A DNA stretch of 64,000 bases, taken from Sphaerulina vaccinii. Lineage: Eukaryota > Ascomycota > Dothideomycetes > Mycosphaerellales > Mycosphaerellaceae. Shown one piece after another: positions 10,257 through 22,500 of the stretch. The translations under genes and the position numbers were made by a program. The stretch is taken from NCBI GenBank assembly GCA_022570795.1, contig JAKUDP010000002.1, positions 1,364,001 through 1,428,000 on the forward strand, in the 5' to 3' direction. The notes beneath the pieces were generated by a model that was given only the letters and a program-made list of their open reading frames with translations, had not been told where the DNA came from and ran no database searches. Each line of letters opens with the position of its first letter. Within the stretch, counting starts at the first letter, position 1.

Positions 10257-13200
10257 TGTGATATTTCTGGATCTCGTGTTGATGATGATGCGTCTCCTAT
10301 CAACACAAAGCTATTGAGATGTTCTACCAAATTTCGAGACCATTGACATCACCAAAACACCTCGGGAGTGCGCTCGAGCCTCTCCCGCAATGCGGTACAG
10401 TCAGCAGAAACGCGACCATTTTGATTGCAGAGCCTCATCACGAACTTCTTCACGATTCATCTTCACTTCACACGAAGCATGTGCTCCAAACAGCATATTC
10501 GGCCTCCAGCGCCGACCTCCGTCAAGGCTTTCTCCTCCGCTCTCGACACTGGACCCCGCCAGCTACGAGTATACATGTTCTCGGCCACGCCACATGCAAT
10601 ACCTACGCGAACGCACGCGTATTTGCATACTGCACGATGATCAGCGTTCGCGTCGAGCAACAATGCATTTTGGACCCCGCGTTGCGTAACAAGGAGGAAG
10701 GAGGGAGCTGTACTCGCCTCACCTCCCGAGTAGTATGATGATCTACTTCTGCGTACCGAAAGCTGTGTACCATAGACCTTACTAGTCGCTGTACGTACCT
10801 CTCCGATGACAGGGAAGACAGACCATCTGCGTCTATCAAGAGCACCTGCATTGCGAAGCACTGATACTACCTTCGTGCCACTGGACGTGTGCCGCGAGGG
10901 TACGGGTCCCTGCATACTTCTTGGAGCATGTCTTGACAAGCATCTATCGCTGAAAGCAGTAGTTACATCTCTACGCGCCCTGCGTTTCACATGCCTCCTG
11001 GTCGACCCTGATATGCCCGAAAGTCGTTTGCACAAGCTCATATGGGCAAGAGAGTCCGCAGCTCGTTTGGTTGTTGTAAGTTGAAGGAATATTTGTGCTA
11101 TACTGATTGTCCGAGATGCTCCACGCGATGGAGACTCGCCTTCGAGTCTGTCTTGGCTACTGGTCCACTGTGCCATCGCGCTCCACAGTCACGCCGCGAC
11201 GAAGGCCGAACCCCATATGGAGACTGTACAGGATCCCCAGATGCATCTTGCGGCCTGGAGAGTTGCATATTGAGTGGATCCTGATATCAATAGCACATGT
11301 GGGATGCCATAGCTTAGCCTATGATAACGAGCTTTGCTCGAACACATCTGCCGCCGGCCTACGTCTTCAGGGTCTGGAGTCTTGAATTGACATCCATGGC
11401 GCAAGAAACCATGCAGGACGTCCGTTCCCAACGAATTCCGCCACACATCAGTGTCTGCAGCTGGGCGCCTCTCTATGTTGAATGGCGACCTGGGGTGCAT
11501 CGATGTCGCGTCAGCTTGCATCGTGACGAGACCGAATGCACAATGATAAGCATTGCCGGAAGCGATCATTCAACGTCTCGTATGTGTCAAGAACGCTCGC
11601 TGAGCGAGGTTGGATATATATCAATAGACTTGGCAGCCAGCCGAGAATCCAGACTCTCAGTTTCGCAAGGATATGGCGGGATGCTTCATGGTGCCCGCTC
11701 CAACCGCTGCCATGCCCTCAACCTTCACGGACAGCTGCAGTCGGGCCGAACAAGAGACTGGAATTCCTCAAGGACATTTTACATCTTTCAAAGAATGTCA
11801 CAGTAATGCGTCGTGGAGCCGCTCATGCAGTGCCTGTGTAAGTATCATGGGATGTGCATGGAAAGCGGCATTCCGTTTTCAGCGGTGGTACAGCGACATC
11901 GGGACCAGCTTCGATGAGGAGGCGCCTGTACGCTGTTTCATCAGCACGAGCACTGCATGCAATGTATTGCCAGACAAGTCTCGCCATGATTTCACAAAAG
12001 TGCGGAGTGCATGTGTTGTGGAACTGGCAATCTCTCGTAAGACATCGGCAATAGCCATGCAATGCAACCGCACATTGTATAGCAGATGCAGCTCATTCAT
12101 GTTGTACATGCGATAGGTCCACAGCAACTACATCCAGGAGAGATGATGCTGAACTTTTCAACCTCACGATCTCCAGGATGCACAATTTGCCCACAGATCA
12201 AGTTGACCGTAGATCTGAATCTGGATTCTCTCCGCAAACATGGAATCAAGGCCCACAAGTCATGCGTTGAGGTGGAGGGAGGTTGGGACGCTTAATGTAT
12301 CGTAATCTTGCGTGCGACAGCTGGAGTTTCCCCAGACCCACAAGTACTTAAGACGCGTACAGTGTGATCAGTGGCCATAAGGGTTGGAGATGAGATGCTG
12401 TTGGTGCTAGGTAGCGCGGTGATTTAGGTCTGTGAGCATGCACCCCATGGTTGTCTTATGTAGACTTTGTGGGCCCTGAGCTGTACGATGAGGGTCGAGG
12501 CGTCGAAAGGGTCCGAGTCTTGGAGTTGTTGGGTACGTGAAGAGTACTTGGTGAGGTACTTCTGGGGTGTTGATAAGCCGGACGTGCTGTGGCGGTGCAC
12601 CAGCAAGAGCTTCACTTGCAAAACGTAGAAAGATAACGTAGTCTTGAGACCATCCCTTCTTCGTTGGACATATCAACTACTTATCTCCAACCGTAGAGGT
12701 GCCGGAGAAACATGCTGATCTGTGAACGTTTCTGGTAGATTCGTAAACTTTCTCTATGCATAAATGGTTCGCGTTCAAACGGTCTTGGCTGTACCGAACT
12801 TGCGCGTTGATGGCTTATGGAAGCTTGCAGACGGTGTTGCAGTTGACTGTGGTTCGGCCACGTTGGGAATGTCCTGGTATGGCTGGAATATCAACAAGCG
12901 TTTCAGAGTCTAGTTGTAGCATAATCTGAGAGCCTGCCTCGTCAAAGTCTCACCACCTGTCAGCCCCGCCTATCATCACGACCATCAGGAGTCCAATAGC
13001 TTCACAACCCCATCGAGTCGCGAATCATGCCCTACCGGCACGCTCATCGGTCCATTGTACAGCTTGGATTATGCCTGACGATCATTGAATGCTTTGAGAT
13101 AGCTATGCAACACCCCGCAATATGGCGTTTTCGCTCTGCGTGTCCACGACGTCTCATATGTGCTGTATATACAATAAGGTTCGCTTGAGTTGGCGGTGTA

Positions 13201-16200
13201 TGAACGCTTATGCAGTCATCCTGGCCCTTTTCCGTTTTCAGCACAAGGACTTGACAACTTCGCGATGATCTTCGTATACCACCTCTTCTGGTGTAGAGGA
13301 TCATCGTAGGGACTCTGCAGCTCAAACTGCCACGTTGCAACGTATATCATCTTCAGACTTATGCTCTCGGCGTGATGCAGAAGCACAGGCGCGTTCGCCA
13401 AGTATACTTCTTCACCCCACATTCTCACAAACCAAATCGTGCATTGCAGCGGAGGAAGCTCATACTTCGTAATCAATCGATGAACTTACAGCTTCTGGAA
13501 CAGTGATCCGCATCAGATGATCGATTGATGGACAGTAAGAAAGGGCGTGTGATGTTCAAAATGCCGAAGTGATGTGGTAAGCTTAGCCGTCAACAGCATG
13601 GACATGGCAACTTATGAAGCTGGACGTCCTCGGAAGCCGAACCGGAGGCTCATGGGTTGGTGTTATCGTGAGCAGGACTCGTGTGAAACAACCACCAGGG
13701 TCAAATGCTAGATTGGCGACAACAGGGAGAGGTCCAGGGCATACAGCCAGGCATCTCGGCGTGATTGAGGACAACAGTTCAAGTGCTCGACAGAACACGT
13801 ATTTGTGGATTGTAGTCCGAAACAGGTAGTTCGCAAAGACCAGTCGCCAGGTCCGCCAATATGCTATGGCCAACTGCAGTACTAGGCTTCAATATGCCTA
13901 GACCTTCAAATTCGTCTTCTTTCTTGAGATCGAGATCAGTTTCCACTGACGACCAGACCGCATTCTGAGACCTGCAAGGAGACCATGTCTAGGTGGACTT
14001 ATAGCTCGCTCAACGTGCGATGATCGCTGATAGGCCGAGTAGCATAGTCGGTATGCGCAGTCGTGAAAGCTGATTAACCTTGAATCGGCAGTAGATATCG
14101 ACTGAAAATCCTTGCCATGAGAAGTGCATGTAGCATGGCCAGTAGAAATGCGTGAAGTCTGCATACCGCTAGGAAGAATCACATAGAGGTGGTGATAGGT
14201 CCGCTACACGGCGGAGGCTCAGAAACGCCCAGCACTCTGCAGTGACATCGTATGGAGCATTAATAATGAATGCAAGAGATCCTTGGTCAAGTCTCCGCGG
14301 AGCCAAGGTTATGATAGAGTATGGCGTGAGGATAACGCAAGCTCAGCGCAGTCGGCCTCGCACCAATCTCACACAACCTTGCACGGCGTCCGGATCTAGG
14401 AAACGTGAGAATCCATTGTGCTTCACCGTGCATGCTCCACGCTCCAATTCAGGCGGGATGTCGGTGCTCCAGAGTCGAGACGTATGGAGTTGTTGGAGAG
14501 GTGGGAACTGCAGACATCTGTGGCTGTGGTGGAGCAGAGATTTTCTGATTGCAACGCGTGCCGCGCGCCGGAGATGGCCAATGAAGTGAGTGAATGGATG
14601 CGGCTGACCAGGCGTTTTACTCGATTTAGCTGCCCCACGATGGTTACGCAGCTCTGGGAAAGCGTTGCCGATGACGGGTGTTTGGCGGCCTGTGCGACAA
14701 TTGCGCTTCTCTGATCTCACAAATGTCACACGTACGAGATGTTGTGCCAACTTCTCGAGTGGTAACAAGAGCGGTCAGCAAAGGTGAGATGAGGAGCTCG
14801 CACTTTTCGCCGGTCTGTCCCAGCAACAAGTGGCTCTGTTCTCTGGATAGCAGCACGGGAAAAGCTTGAGTTTGGCACCTGTGGCCGCGCTTGCCGTCAA
14901 GTGGTAAGGCGTGCAAAGTTTCACTGCATTCCAGCGCCACAGCTAAGGAATACGTACCGAAGTCTCATGGAACGGTCTTCGCCTGTGAACCTGGGACGCA
15001 TTGGAGATTGACCGTTGACGGCATCAGTACTCCCATTCCAAGAATGCGGGCACTCGAGACAGCGATAATGCTGGTCAGATCTCAGCGTTGGTATGCGATG
15101 ACGCGCACTGGTCAATGCAAGACATGTCGGACGCAGAACTGCAGAATCGAGATATTGCAGCTCATATTCTTGTCCGGAGGTCTCAAGCCTGTCTTATTCA
15201 TGTAGCTGAGGCGGTGGCTTCAACGAAACTGTAGCTGCACGTACCCCGGAGGTACCCTAGAGGTATAGAGATCGCTGTAGGACGCCGGCGTATCCGCTAT
15301 CGCTGGCCCTTGGCAGGCCTGACAGAGTTTAGGTTCTCCCCAACAGGTGGCTCGCAGGTGGATCGTGCATATCGAAGCGCTCGCTTGCTCAGCGCCCGCG
15401 CGTTACATGTTGTGGAGTAGAGAGCCAGGCTACGGACGCCTGCTTGGGATCCTTGCGGTTCCGCAGGTCGCTCAACAGTTGTTCGTCTCTGTTCTCAATT
15501 CTAGGCTCGCTGCCAGTCTTTGGAACTCACTGCGAGACGGGACCCTTCAATCTCTCATGCAAGCTCTTTGACAACCTCGAACACTCCCCAGAATCTCCAT
15601 CTGGGCCTGGAGTGCAGCGAGCATTTCTTTGTTATCGAGTGACGCATTGGTTGGGAAGCCGCTGGAAAACACAATTGTTGCTGCTTATCATCACACATCG
15701 ACGAATCTCAACACGCAAGCCTTGGATCTGGTTGCCACCCCACGCAAAGCAGGACCTACCCGGTTGAGAAACACCTGGTCGAGTCTCGCATCCTGCTTTC
15801 TGTTTCCCACCAGCAGGAGCGACATACGCAATTTCCTCCCTCACCGTCACTGTCGAAAGACATATCTCGCGAGATCTGAAAGAGTGTGCGTATGGTCAAG
15901 GACCGCTCTGCACCTCTCTCCGCGGGCTTTCACTAGCTGCGCGTACTTGCTCTCTCTCCCCCCAGTCGACGCCTACTACTGGACCTCTTCTTCTCGCGGC
16001 CGGTGTCACGACCATTGACGCCGCTCTTGTATCATTCTGTAAGTGCTTCGAGACACGCTCGCCGAAGACGGACAAAGCGAGCATTCCCGCTGACATATTC
16101 TCTTGGGCGCGCTGTAGTGTACTGATACCGGAATTTCCACCTTTTAATGCATTGCGTGGCTTAAGAAACACTACCCTAAACACTCCTGGTCGACTCTCGT

Positions 16201-16211
16201 GAAAGCCCACG
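10257..16211. other. About 6 kb without a supportable gene
   Basis: Between the BolA and CBM21 genes I find only short, overlapping frames in all phases (longest 237 codons on the minus strand at 10463..11176, with no domain and Arg/Ser-rich chance composition). Base composition is close to 50% GC, not AT-rich as in heavily RIP-mutated repeats. No inverted ends, tRNA-like folds or tandem arrays stood out on reading. It may hold long regulatory sequence or untranslated leader for the downstream gene, noncoding transcripts, or decayed genes. Confidence 0.5.
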
Positions 16212-18542
16212 ATGCCGTACACTCCGCCATCGCAGCAATCACCTGCGTCGTCCAAGTCCAACTCTCCAACGATGAGCAGAAGCTCGTCGTATCATCAAGA
16301 TGATATCCACATTCCACGATCCCCGGCGTCCACTCGACCGCAACCTCCCCGATCGCACTCTTCATCATACCTGCACAGACATAGAAGGTCTCCATCGTGG
16401 GGCTCTAAAGCGTCGACAGATGGTGCACCACCGACACCGACTGATGCCCCCGACTCGAGCATCAGCGCAACCGACTTTGCTCACAATGGCAGTCTGCGAC
16501 AGTCACCACCGCCGGTTAACAATCTACGGATACCATCTGGTGCGGTAATGTCGCCCCCAGACTCGTCGGAGAACTCAGACGGTGATGATAGCGCCAATAG
16601 CGATAGAGGCAGGGAGCTGGAGAAGAACTGGGACCAGTTGCAGCAGGCAGTCCGACAGATCAATCTTAAGAGAGAAGGGTCGCCTGACAACAAGAACGGT
16701 ACTCACATACAGCACTCCGTTTCTGAACCGACATCAGAATCGACATCGCCCACATTATTGCAGAGACCAGCTCTGTCAGCAGAGGCACGCAAGATCTCGC
16801 ATTCCCGGTCATCGACGGAGTCAAAGGTGATTCTGAAAACAACATTCGCCGATTCTCCATCGCACACGTCTGATGAGAGCGATGAGGACGATGGTTTGAT
16901 GTGCAAGCCGGCTCTTGTACGGAAGAAGTCCGGCGAGCTCGTGAAGCCGGCGTTGAGGCCGTCATCCAGGCGGCGTTATTCGAGCATGCCTGGCACACCG
17001 ACATACCACAAGTCCGTACACTTCAACGACAGTGACAATCAGACCCGGCACTTCTTACAGGTTGATAAGCCCATCGCTGTTAGCGCAGGCTCATCCCCGG
17101 TCGAGACATATGACAGCGAGTCGGAATTCCCATTCAACGAGGAAGAAGACAAGAAGCCCGAGCTCGAGATCAAGGTCGCCAATTTCCCTGAGGACACTTT
17201 CGAGCGACGTACGATGCCAATTCGGGTGGAGCGCATCTTCCTTTCCGGCGACAAAACCACACTCGTTGGTGTTTGTGCGGTTCAGAACATTGCCTTCCAC
17301 AAGCTGGTGGTCGCGCGATTCACCCTCGACTATTGGAAGACTACATCCGAGGTCGTCGCTGAGTACAACAACGACATTCGAAGTCCACCAACTGATGGCT
17401 GTGATCGCTTCAACTTTCACATCAAGCTATCTGACCAAGCCAACATCGATAACAAGACTCTACTATTGTGCGTCAGGTACAACGTCGCCGGTCAAGACTT
17501 CTGGGACAGCAACAACTCGATGAACTATCAAATCGACTTCACTCGTGCCGAGCCAAAGAAGTCTGCCAAGAGGGTCGCGATCAAGTCTAGTCCACTGGGT
17601 CAACGACCACTCAACGCGATTCCACGTAGTCGGCATAATGCACCATCGACTCGTGGGCGGCAGGATAGAGAGTCTGTGGACGACGACTTTGTCTCTCGTT
17701 TCGACTCCAGCTCTGCATACTCATTTGGTTCCGCCGATGACCTCCTTGGTGTCTCCACTGGATCCATCAAGCTTAAGCAGAAGCCTAAGCGTACTCCAAT
17801 GTTCGCCCTGAACGGTGCCGACCAGCCTCAACACGGCCTCGGTAGCAGGTACGACTTCAGCTCATCGCTGTCAGCCGCACTTGGCACTGCACAGGACAAG
17901 CTTGGACAACGCAGCGGTCTTATGATGAGCGGTAACGCTGCCCAGGTGAAGACAAATGGAGGTTACTTTGGTCCTGTCGATCGCACCGAGCCTGGAAAGG
18001 TTCCTATGCCCACCGAGCGTCCAGATGCTATCACAACTGACAGGCCTGCCATGGGATCTGATCAGTACAAGGATTTGGTCCAGAAGTTCTGCTACGTAGG
18101 TTCTGCCCGCACGAGCCCCTCCGTCGCCAAGGTCTAGGACACCCCTCAAGAACAGAGCTGACTGTCCATCCAGTTCACTCCTGGTCCAGGCAAAGGAGTA
18201 GGCTCGGTTCCAGCAGGCGCTCCGAAGCCAGCTCCAATTCAGCAGGAAACAATCCCTGCTGAGACTGACGGCACCAATGAATCCGACTCATCTACCACTT
18301 CTTGCTCTTCATCCGGTAGTAATACTCCCACGAGAGAGCAAGAGGCGTCTCACGATCGAGTAAAGCAGTCCTCCGCTCCTGGTCCATTCATCGCGCGCTC
18401 ACACTCTCCAGTAGCCCCGATGACTGGCCAATCTCTTGGGTCTCGCTCTGCATCCCCGGTCACTTTCGGGTATCCTTACAATCATATACATCGCGATGGA
18501 TACCTCTCAGATACCCCCAAACCTACCGCGATACATGGATGA
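16212..18542 (+). CDS. Protein phosphatase 1 targeting subunit with CBM21 domain (Gac1/Pig type)
   Basis: Regulatory subunit that brings PP1 (Glc7) to glycogen and controls glycogen synthase, by homology to Gac1/Pig1/Pig2. Two exons, 16212..18095 and 18174..18542, 750 aa; the 78-nt intron has donor GTAGGT, branch CTGAC and acceptor CCAG in phase 0. The first ~200 residues are Ser/Pro-rich and disordered. An RVxF-type PP1 docking motif KSVHFND lies near residue 267. The CBM21 domain spans about 320-443: VERIFLSGDKTTLVGVCAV, NIAFHKLVVARFTLDYW, NKTLLLCVRYNVAG and DFWDSNNSMNYQIDF. The second exon is Ser/Pro-rich and ends DTPKPTAIHG. It is preceded by an unusually long gene-free stretch. Which of the yeast paralogues it matches cannot be settled here. 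Confidence 0.92.
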
Positions 18543-19699
18543 AAGCTCGCATGACCGTTTCGACTGCCTTCCTGCATCCTGCCTCCACTCGACCTTATCC
18601 CTCGAGAACGAAGCACGCAGCGACGTTGTCACGACGATCACGACTTCACGATATACGAATACTGGCGGACGTTTGCTTCGTTCGTCCAACATCTTCAGCC
18701 AACAGTACTGCACAGCAGGATTAGAGAGATGTCATCAAGCCACTGCCTTTGTCGGCTTGTGCTTGGAGCGATTGTTTCACTGTTGCACTTTTAGCGAGTA
18801 CGAATCTTTTAATGCATGGCGTTCTGGTATAGATTTGTTTAATCCTGAGACCTGGGTATGCGTGCTGCAAGGTCTCATGCAGCATGCAATGTTTATGGTG
18901 GGAATTGCATGGGAAAAGTTGCTATCTATTAGGTTCTGGTTATGCCGCACTCCTCTTCTCTGCATCAAACATTGTGGATGGATTGTCAATAGGTGGAGAG
19001 AATTGCCTAGAGGTGAATGCGTTATAGGAAGGCAGGCTTGTTCATTCTGGGAGCGACGGCGTTTAATGAATGGCTATTGCTCGATTTGTTCTGTCGCTGC
19101 GCGGCACGAGCCCGGCATGTTCGTGATACAGCTCGAAGAAATGGCAAAACACTACTCTCGAGCAAGACTGCACATTTCCTCTCCGGTGATCATGCTGATG
19201 AAGTTGAACGACGAGGTGAAGTTGACCGGCAAACCTAGGCTAATGCACAAACCCTAGTGCTCAGATCGCGATTCTGGTAGCTAATGCATGTCCGTCATGA
19301 AGCTAGTTTAGACTCATGTCTCAGATCTTTCTGTGTGGTATGGATCGGGCTCTATGCCGGTGACCGCTAGGCGGTATGTTTTCGCTGCGACATGTGGTTC
19401 TGCGCCTCCACACAAAGTGGAGGGGAACTTCTCGAAGCTCGAATGACTGGGGTGTGCTGGACATCTTCACCTTCACACTCAGCCGGCATCGGCGGCTGAA
19501 TGGCGACTTCTTCTTGTTCATGAGATGGCGAGTACGGATCACGGCACGCATGTTGATGAGAATGTCGGTGCAATAATATTCCATGGAAGTAGGTATTTGC
19601 CACCAAACTTCAAGAGTGCTTCCATATCTTCGTCTTCATTATCTCTGAGCATACTAATCATATCTGACCGATACAGCCAACCTTGACGCCGAAATTCGA
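18543..19699. other. 3' region of the CBM21 gene and spacer
   Basis: About 1.15 kb. Part of it (18555-18797) stays open in the same frame as the preceding gene after its TGA and TGA codons and reads DDHDFTIYEYWRTFASF, which is protein-like (see findings). The overlapping frame 18436..19257 in another phase shows no domain. The rest appears to be 3' UTR and the promoter of the next gene. Confidence 0.4.
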
Positions 19700-21292
19700 A
19701 TGATCATGCATCAACAAGTACTGAACAAGACATGGGATATTGTGATTGTTGGAACTGGTGCTGCAGCTTTGACTGCTGCACTCTCGGCAGCCACCACAAC
19801 AAAGCCCTCACCTAGAATTCTGCTTGTGGACAAAGCTCCTGAGGAGTGGGCTGGTGGTAATGGCTACTTTACTGCTGCTGCTTACAGAACAAGACATAAT
19901 GGCCTGGAAGATATCTTGCCTATTGTCTCTAATGTATCGGAGGAGATGAAGGATAAGATTCACCTACCTGCCTATACAGAACACAACTTCCACGATGATT
20001 TGCAGAGAGTCACAGACAGGAGGAGTAGCAAAGAGCTGGGCGACGTAGTTGTGCGAGAGAGCCTGGATCTGATCAAGTGGCTGAAAGAAGTTGGCGGGGT
20101 GGACTGGTGGCTCTCATTCAAACGACAGGCGTATCAGGTTGACGGCAGATGGTCATTCTGGGGAGGTCTGCATTTGACTGTGCAAGATGGCGGGAAGGGT
20201 TTGATTAGAAGCCTGCTGCAGGCTGCGAAGAGTAAAGGTTGTGCCATGTCTTTCGAAAGTGCGGCGAAGAAGCTCATCACAGATGCCAAAGGAGCGATTT
20301 CTGGCATCGAAGTGGAAAAGGGTGGGAAGACGTACCAGGTGCACACCCGGAATGTCATTCTTGCAGCTGGTGGATTTGAGGCAAGCCCAGAGTTGAGAAA
20401 GAAGTGGATGAGCCCTGCCTGGGAATTGGCTCATACCAGAGGCACACCATACAACACCGGTGATATGCTGCTGGCTGCCATCGATCTTGGCGCAAAACGA
20501 GTTGGAGACTTCAGTGGTACTGGGTGTCATAGTGTGGCTTGGGATGCAGATTCACCTAAGTCTGGCGGAGATCGGGAAAAGACGAACGAGTTCACCAAGT
20601 CAGGCTATCCGCTTGGTCTCATGCTGAACGCCGATGGCAGACGTTTCGTAGATGAGGGTGTTGACCTGCGAAACTATACGTATGCAAAGTTTGGCAGAGC
20701 TATCCTCGAGCAACCACAAGGTATTGCCTTCCAGGTCTGGGACAAGGACGGCCAGCAGTGGCTACGTGCGGAAGAGTATCGAGACGAGATCGTTCGGAAG
20801 GTAACTGCCGAATCGATAGAGGAGTTGGCACGCAAGCTGCAGAATGATGGTCTGCAGAACCCGGGCGAATTCGTCCAGACTATCCAAGAGTATAATTCCG
20901 CGGTCACAGCTCATCGAGAAACGCATCCGGAGAGCAAGCTGAACCCGGCCATCCGAGATGGCTTGTCTACACAATCAGAATCAGTACGCCTTGAACTGGC
21001 CAAATCGAACTGGGCTTTGCCGATCATCAAGCCACCATTCCTCGCTGTGAAGGTCACGTCCGGCATAACCTTCACATTCGGCGGACTTGCCATCAATCCG
21101 GAGAGTGCTGTCGTACTGCGTGAGGACGGCTCGGAGATCGAAGGGTTACACTGCGTCGGAGAGATGGTAGGCGGGTTGTTTTGGGGCAACTATCCTGGAG
21201 GCTCTGGTCTGACAGCTGGTGGCGTCTTTGGCAGACGTGCGGGCTCTCATGCAGCTACAAGAGTACAGCAGGCAATGAATATTGAACAGTAG
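19700..21292 (+). CDS. FAD-dependent fumarate reductase / tricarballylate dehydrogenase-like oxidoreductase
   Basis: A 530-residue flavoprotein of the fumarate reductase/succinate dehydrogenase flavoprotein superfamily, the group containing tricarballylate dehydrogenase (TcuA) and 3-ketosteroid dehydrogenases. The dinucleotide-binding Rossmann motif DIVIVGTGAAALTAA is at residues 13-27, followed by ILLVDKAPEEWAGGNGYFT. The second FAD segment is near the C-terminus: ITFTFGGLAINPE, GLHCVGEMVGGLFWGNYPGG and SGLTAGGVFGRRAG. Single exon, start ATG 19700 (a second ATG lies two codons on). No mitochondrial or secretion signal is obvious, so a cytosolic location is likely. The neighbours give no pathway context, so the substrate is unknown. 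Confidence 0.88.
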   Translation: MIMHQQVLNKTWDIVIVGTGAAALTAALSAATTTKPSPRILLVDKAPEEWAGGNGYFTAAAYRTRHNGLEDILPIVSNVSEEMKDKIHLPAYTEHNFHDDLQRVTDRRSSKELGDVVVRESLDLIKWLKEVGGVDWWLSFKRQAYQVDGRWSFWGGLHLTVQDGGKGLIRSLLQAAKSKGCAMSFESAAKKLITDAKGAISGIEVEKGGKTYQVHTRNVILAAGGFEASPELRKKWMSPAWELAHTRGTPYNTGDMLLAAIDLGAKRVGDFSGTGCHSVAWDADSPKSGGDREKTNEFTKSGYPLGLMLNADGRRFVDEGVDLRNYTYAKFGRAILEQPQGIAFQVWDKDGQQWLRAEEYRDEIVRKVTAESIEELARKLQNDGLQNPGEFVQTIQEYNSAVTAHRETHPESKLNPAIRDGLSTQSESVRLELAKSNWALPIIKPPFLAVKVTSGITFTFGGLAINPESAVVLREDGSEIEGLHCVGEMVGGLFWGNYPGGSGLTAGGVFGRRAGSHAATRVQQAMNIEQ

Positions 21293-22500
21293 ATGTCGTG
21301 CTGACGCCACCGCATGTGGCACGGTGGTGGTCTCGTGCGGCGTGGGTAACTTATTCTCCAATATTGAGGAAATTCCCAGGCATAACACAATGCTGTCGGA
21401 TGCCGTGCCTGTGCTCGTGCTTCGGTATTCCTCTCTCCTTCATGTGTACGAAGCATTTCTCGGTGTATGCGAGTGAGATGCGGTCAAAACAATGCCTGCT
21501 GGACACGAAGTTACAGTCTAGCATCCCATGTTCAAGTCATCCTTCACGATCTCAAGGTTTCGGCCAATTGAGGTGCGAAGGTGACTTCATCGCACATTCC
21601 AGCAGTTCAGTAGGAAGACAGAAATCATCTTGCCGTGCACTCTTCTCCAATTCAATGACAACGGATATGTTGAATATTGAAGTGGAGGTCATTATTGCCC
21701 ATGATCCACAGAACTATCGATGAGCGCACGTTCCTTTACATCGGGAAGGTGCCGCCAGCGGGCGCTTAAATAACTCTTGATTCTGGAAGTGGCGAAAGAG
21801 CATGTTCACAGATCCCGGGCTGGGACATCATGGCCTGCTCCGAGTGCACTGGAGTGAGTAATAACGAGGCAAGTGGCGATGGTGTATGTATTTATTTTCC
21901 GTAGACAGGCCTGCGGCGGTGAGGTTGACATGGCGGAAAATGGTTGGTGGTACACGTTAAGGCAGACTAGCTGTGTTCGTGATTGGTTGTAGAATGGGAG
22001 ATTGCTTGGTCAATGCATCTCTTGCTCCATGCTCCTCGAGAGACCTCGTCCGTGACCCATCGTACATACATCCGACCGAACAACAGCGGCCTCGTCTGGC
22101 CGCCGCGTGAGATCAGCGTCCGAACGAACATCACTGCACCGTCGACCTGCACCGATATACACCTAGCAACCCAGCGCGACATCCAGCAGTCGCGACCGAA
22201 CCGCGCTCGCCACGTTGCCAGCTCGAAAAGCAGCACAGCCGCCTCGAGGAGCCACCAGCCTGCCTCGCCTCGCCCTGACCAGCGACGACCTGAGCCCAGT
22301 TCTCTCTGCGACCATACCATACCAGACCACAACACTCGAACCAACAGCTCGCCTACCATACCATACCATACCATTCCGCTCAGCCGCATCACACTCGCTT
22401 CTCCGCGGTTTCTGCGAAGGCTCACTGCACGCGGCGGTCTCCACTCCGCTGATCGCAGCTCCCACTTGTACATGCGCGCATCGCGACCTGGAGCGTTTCA
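21293..22500. other. Promoter and leader of the Psr1-type gene
   Basis: About 1.2 kb. The 3' end of the preceding gene lies at the left. From ~22000 to 22500 the sequence is C-rich with many short CCATA/TACCA repeats, consistent with a long untranslated leader. No gene is supported. Confidence 0.45.
22354..22374. repeat. Short TACCA tandem repeat
   Basis: Four copies of TACCA in a row in the presumed 5' leader of the Psr1-type gene; a shorter run of the same unit sits at 22311-22324. Confidence 0.8.

Noticed and set aside
10463..11176. 237-codon minus-strand frame in the gene-poor region
   Set aside because: Arg/Ser-rich, no domain, overlapped by equally long plus-strand frames; looks like chance.
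18436..19257. 273-codon plus-strand frame after the CBM21 gene
   Set aside because: It begins inside the coding second exon in another phase and shows only random Cys/Trp/Arg composition.
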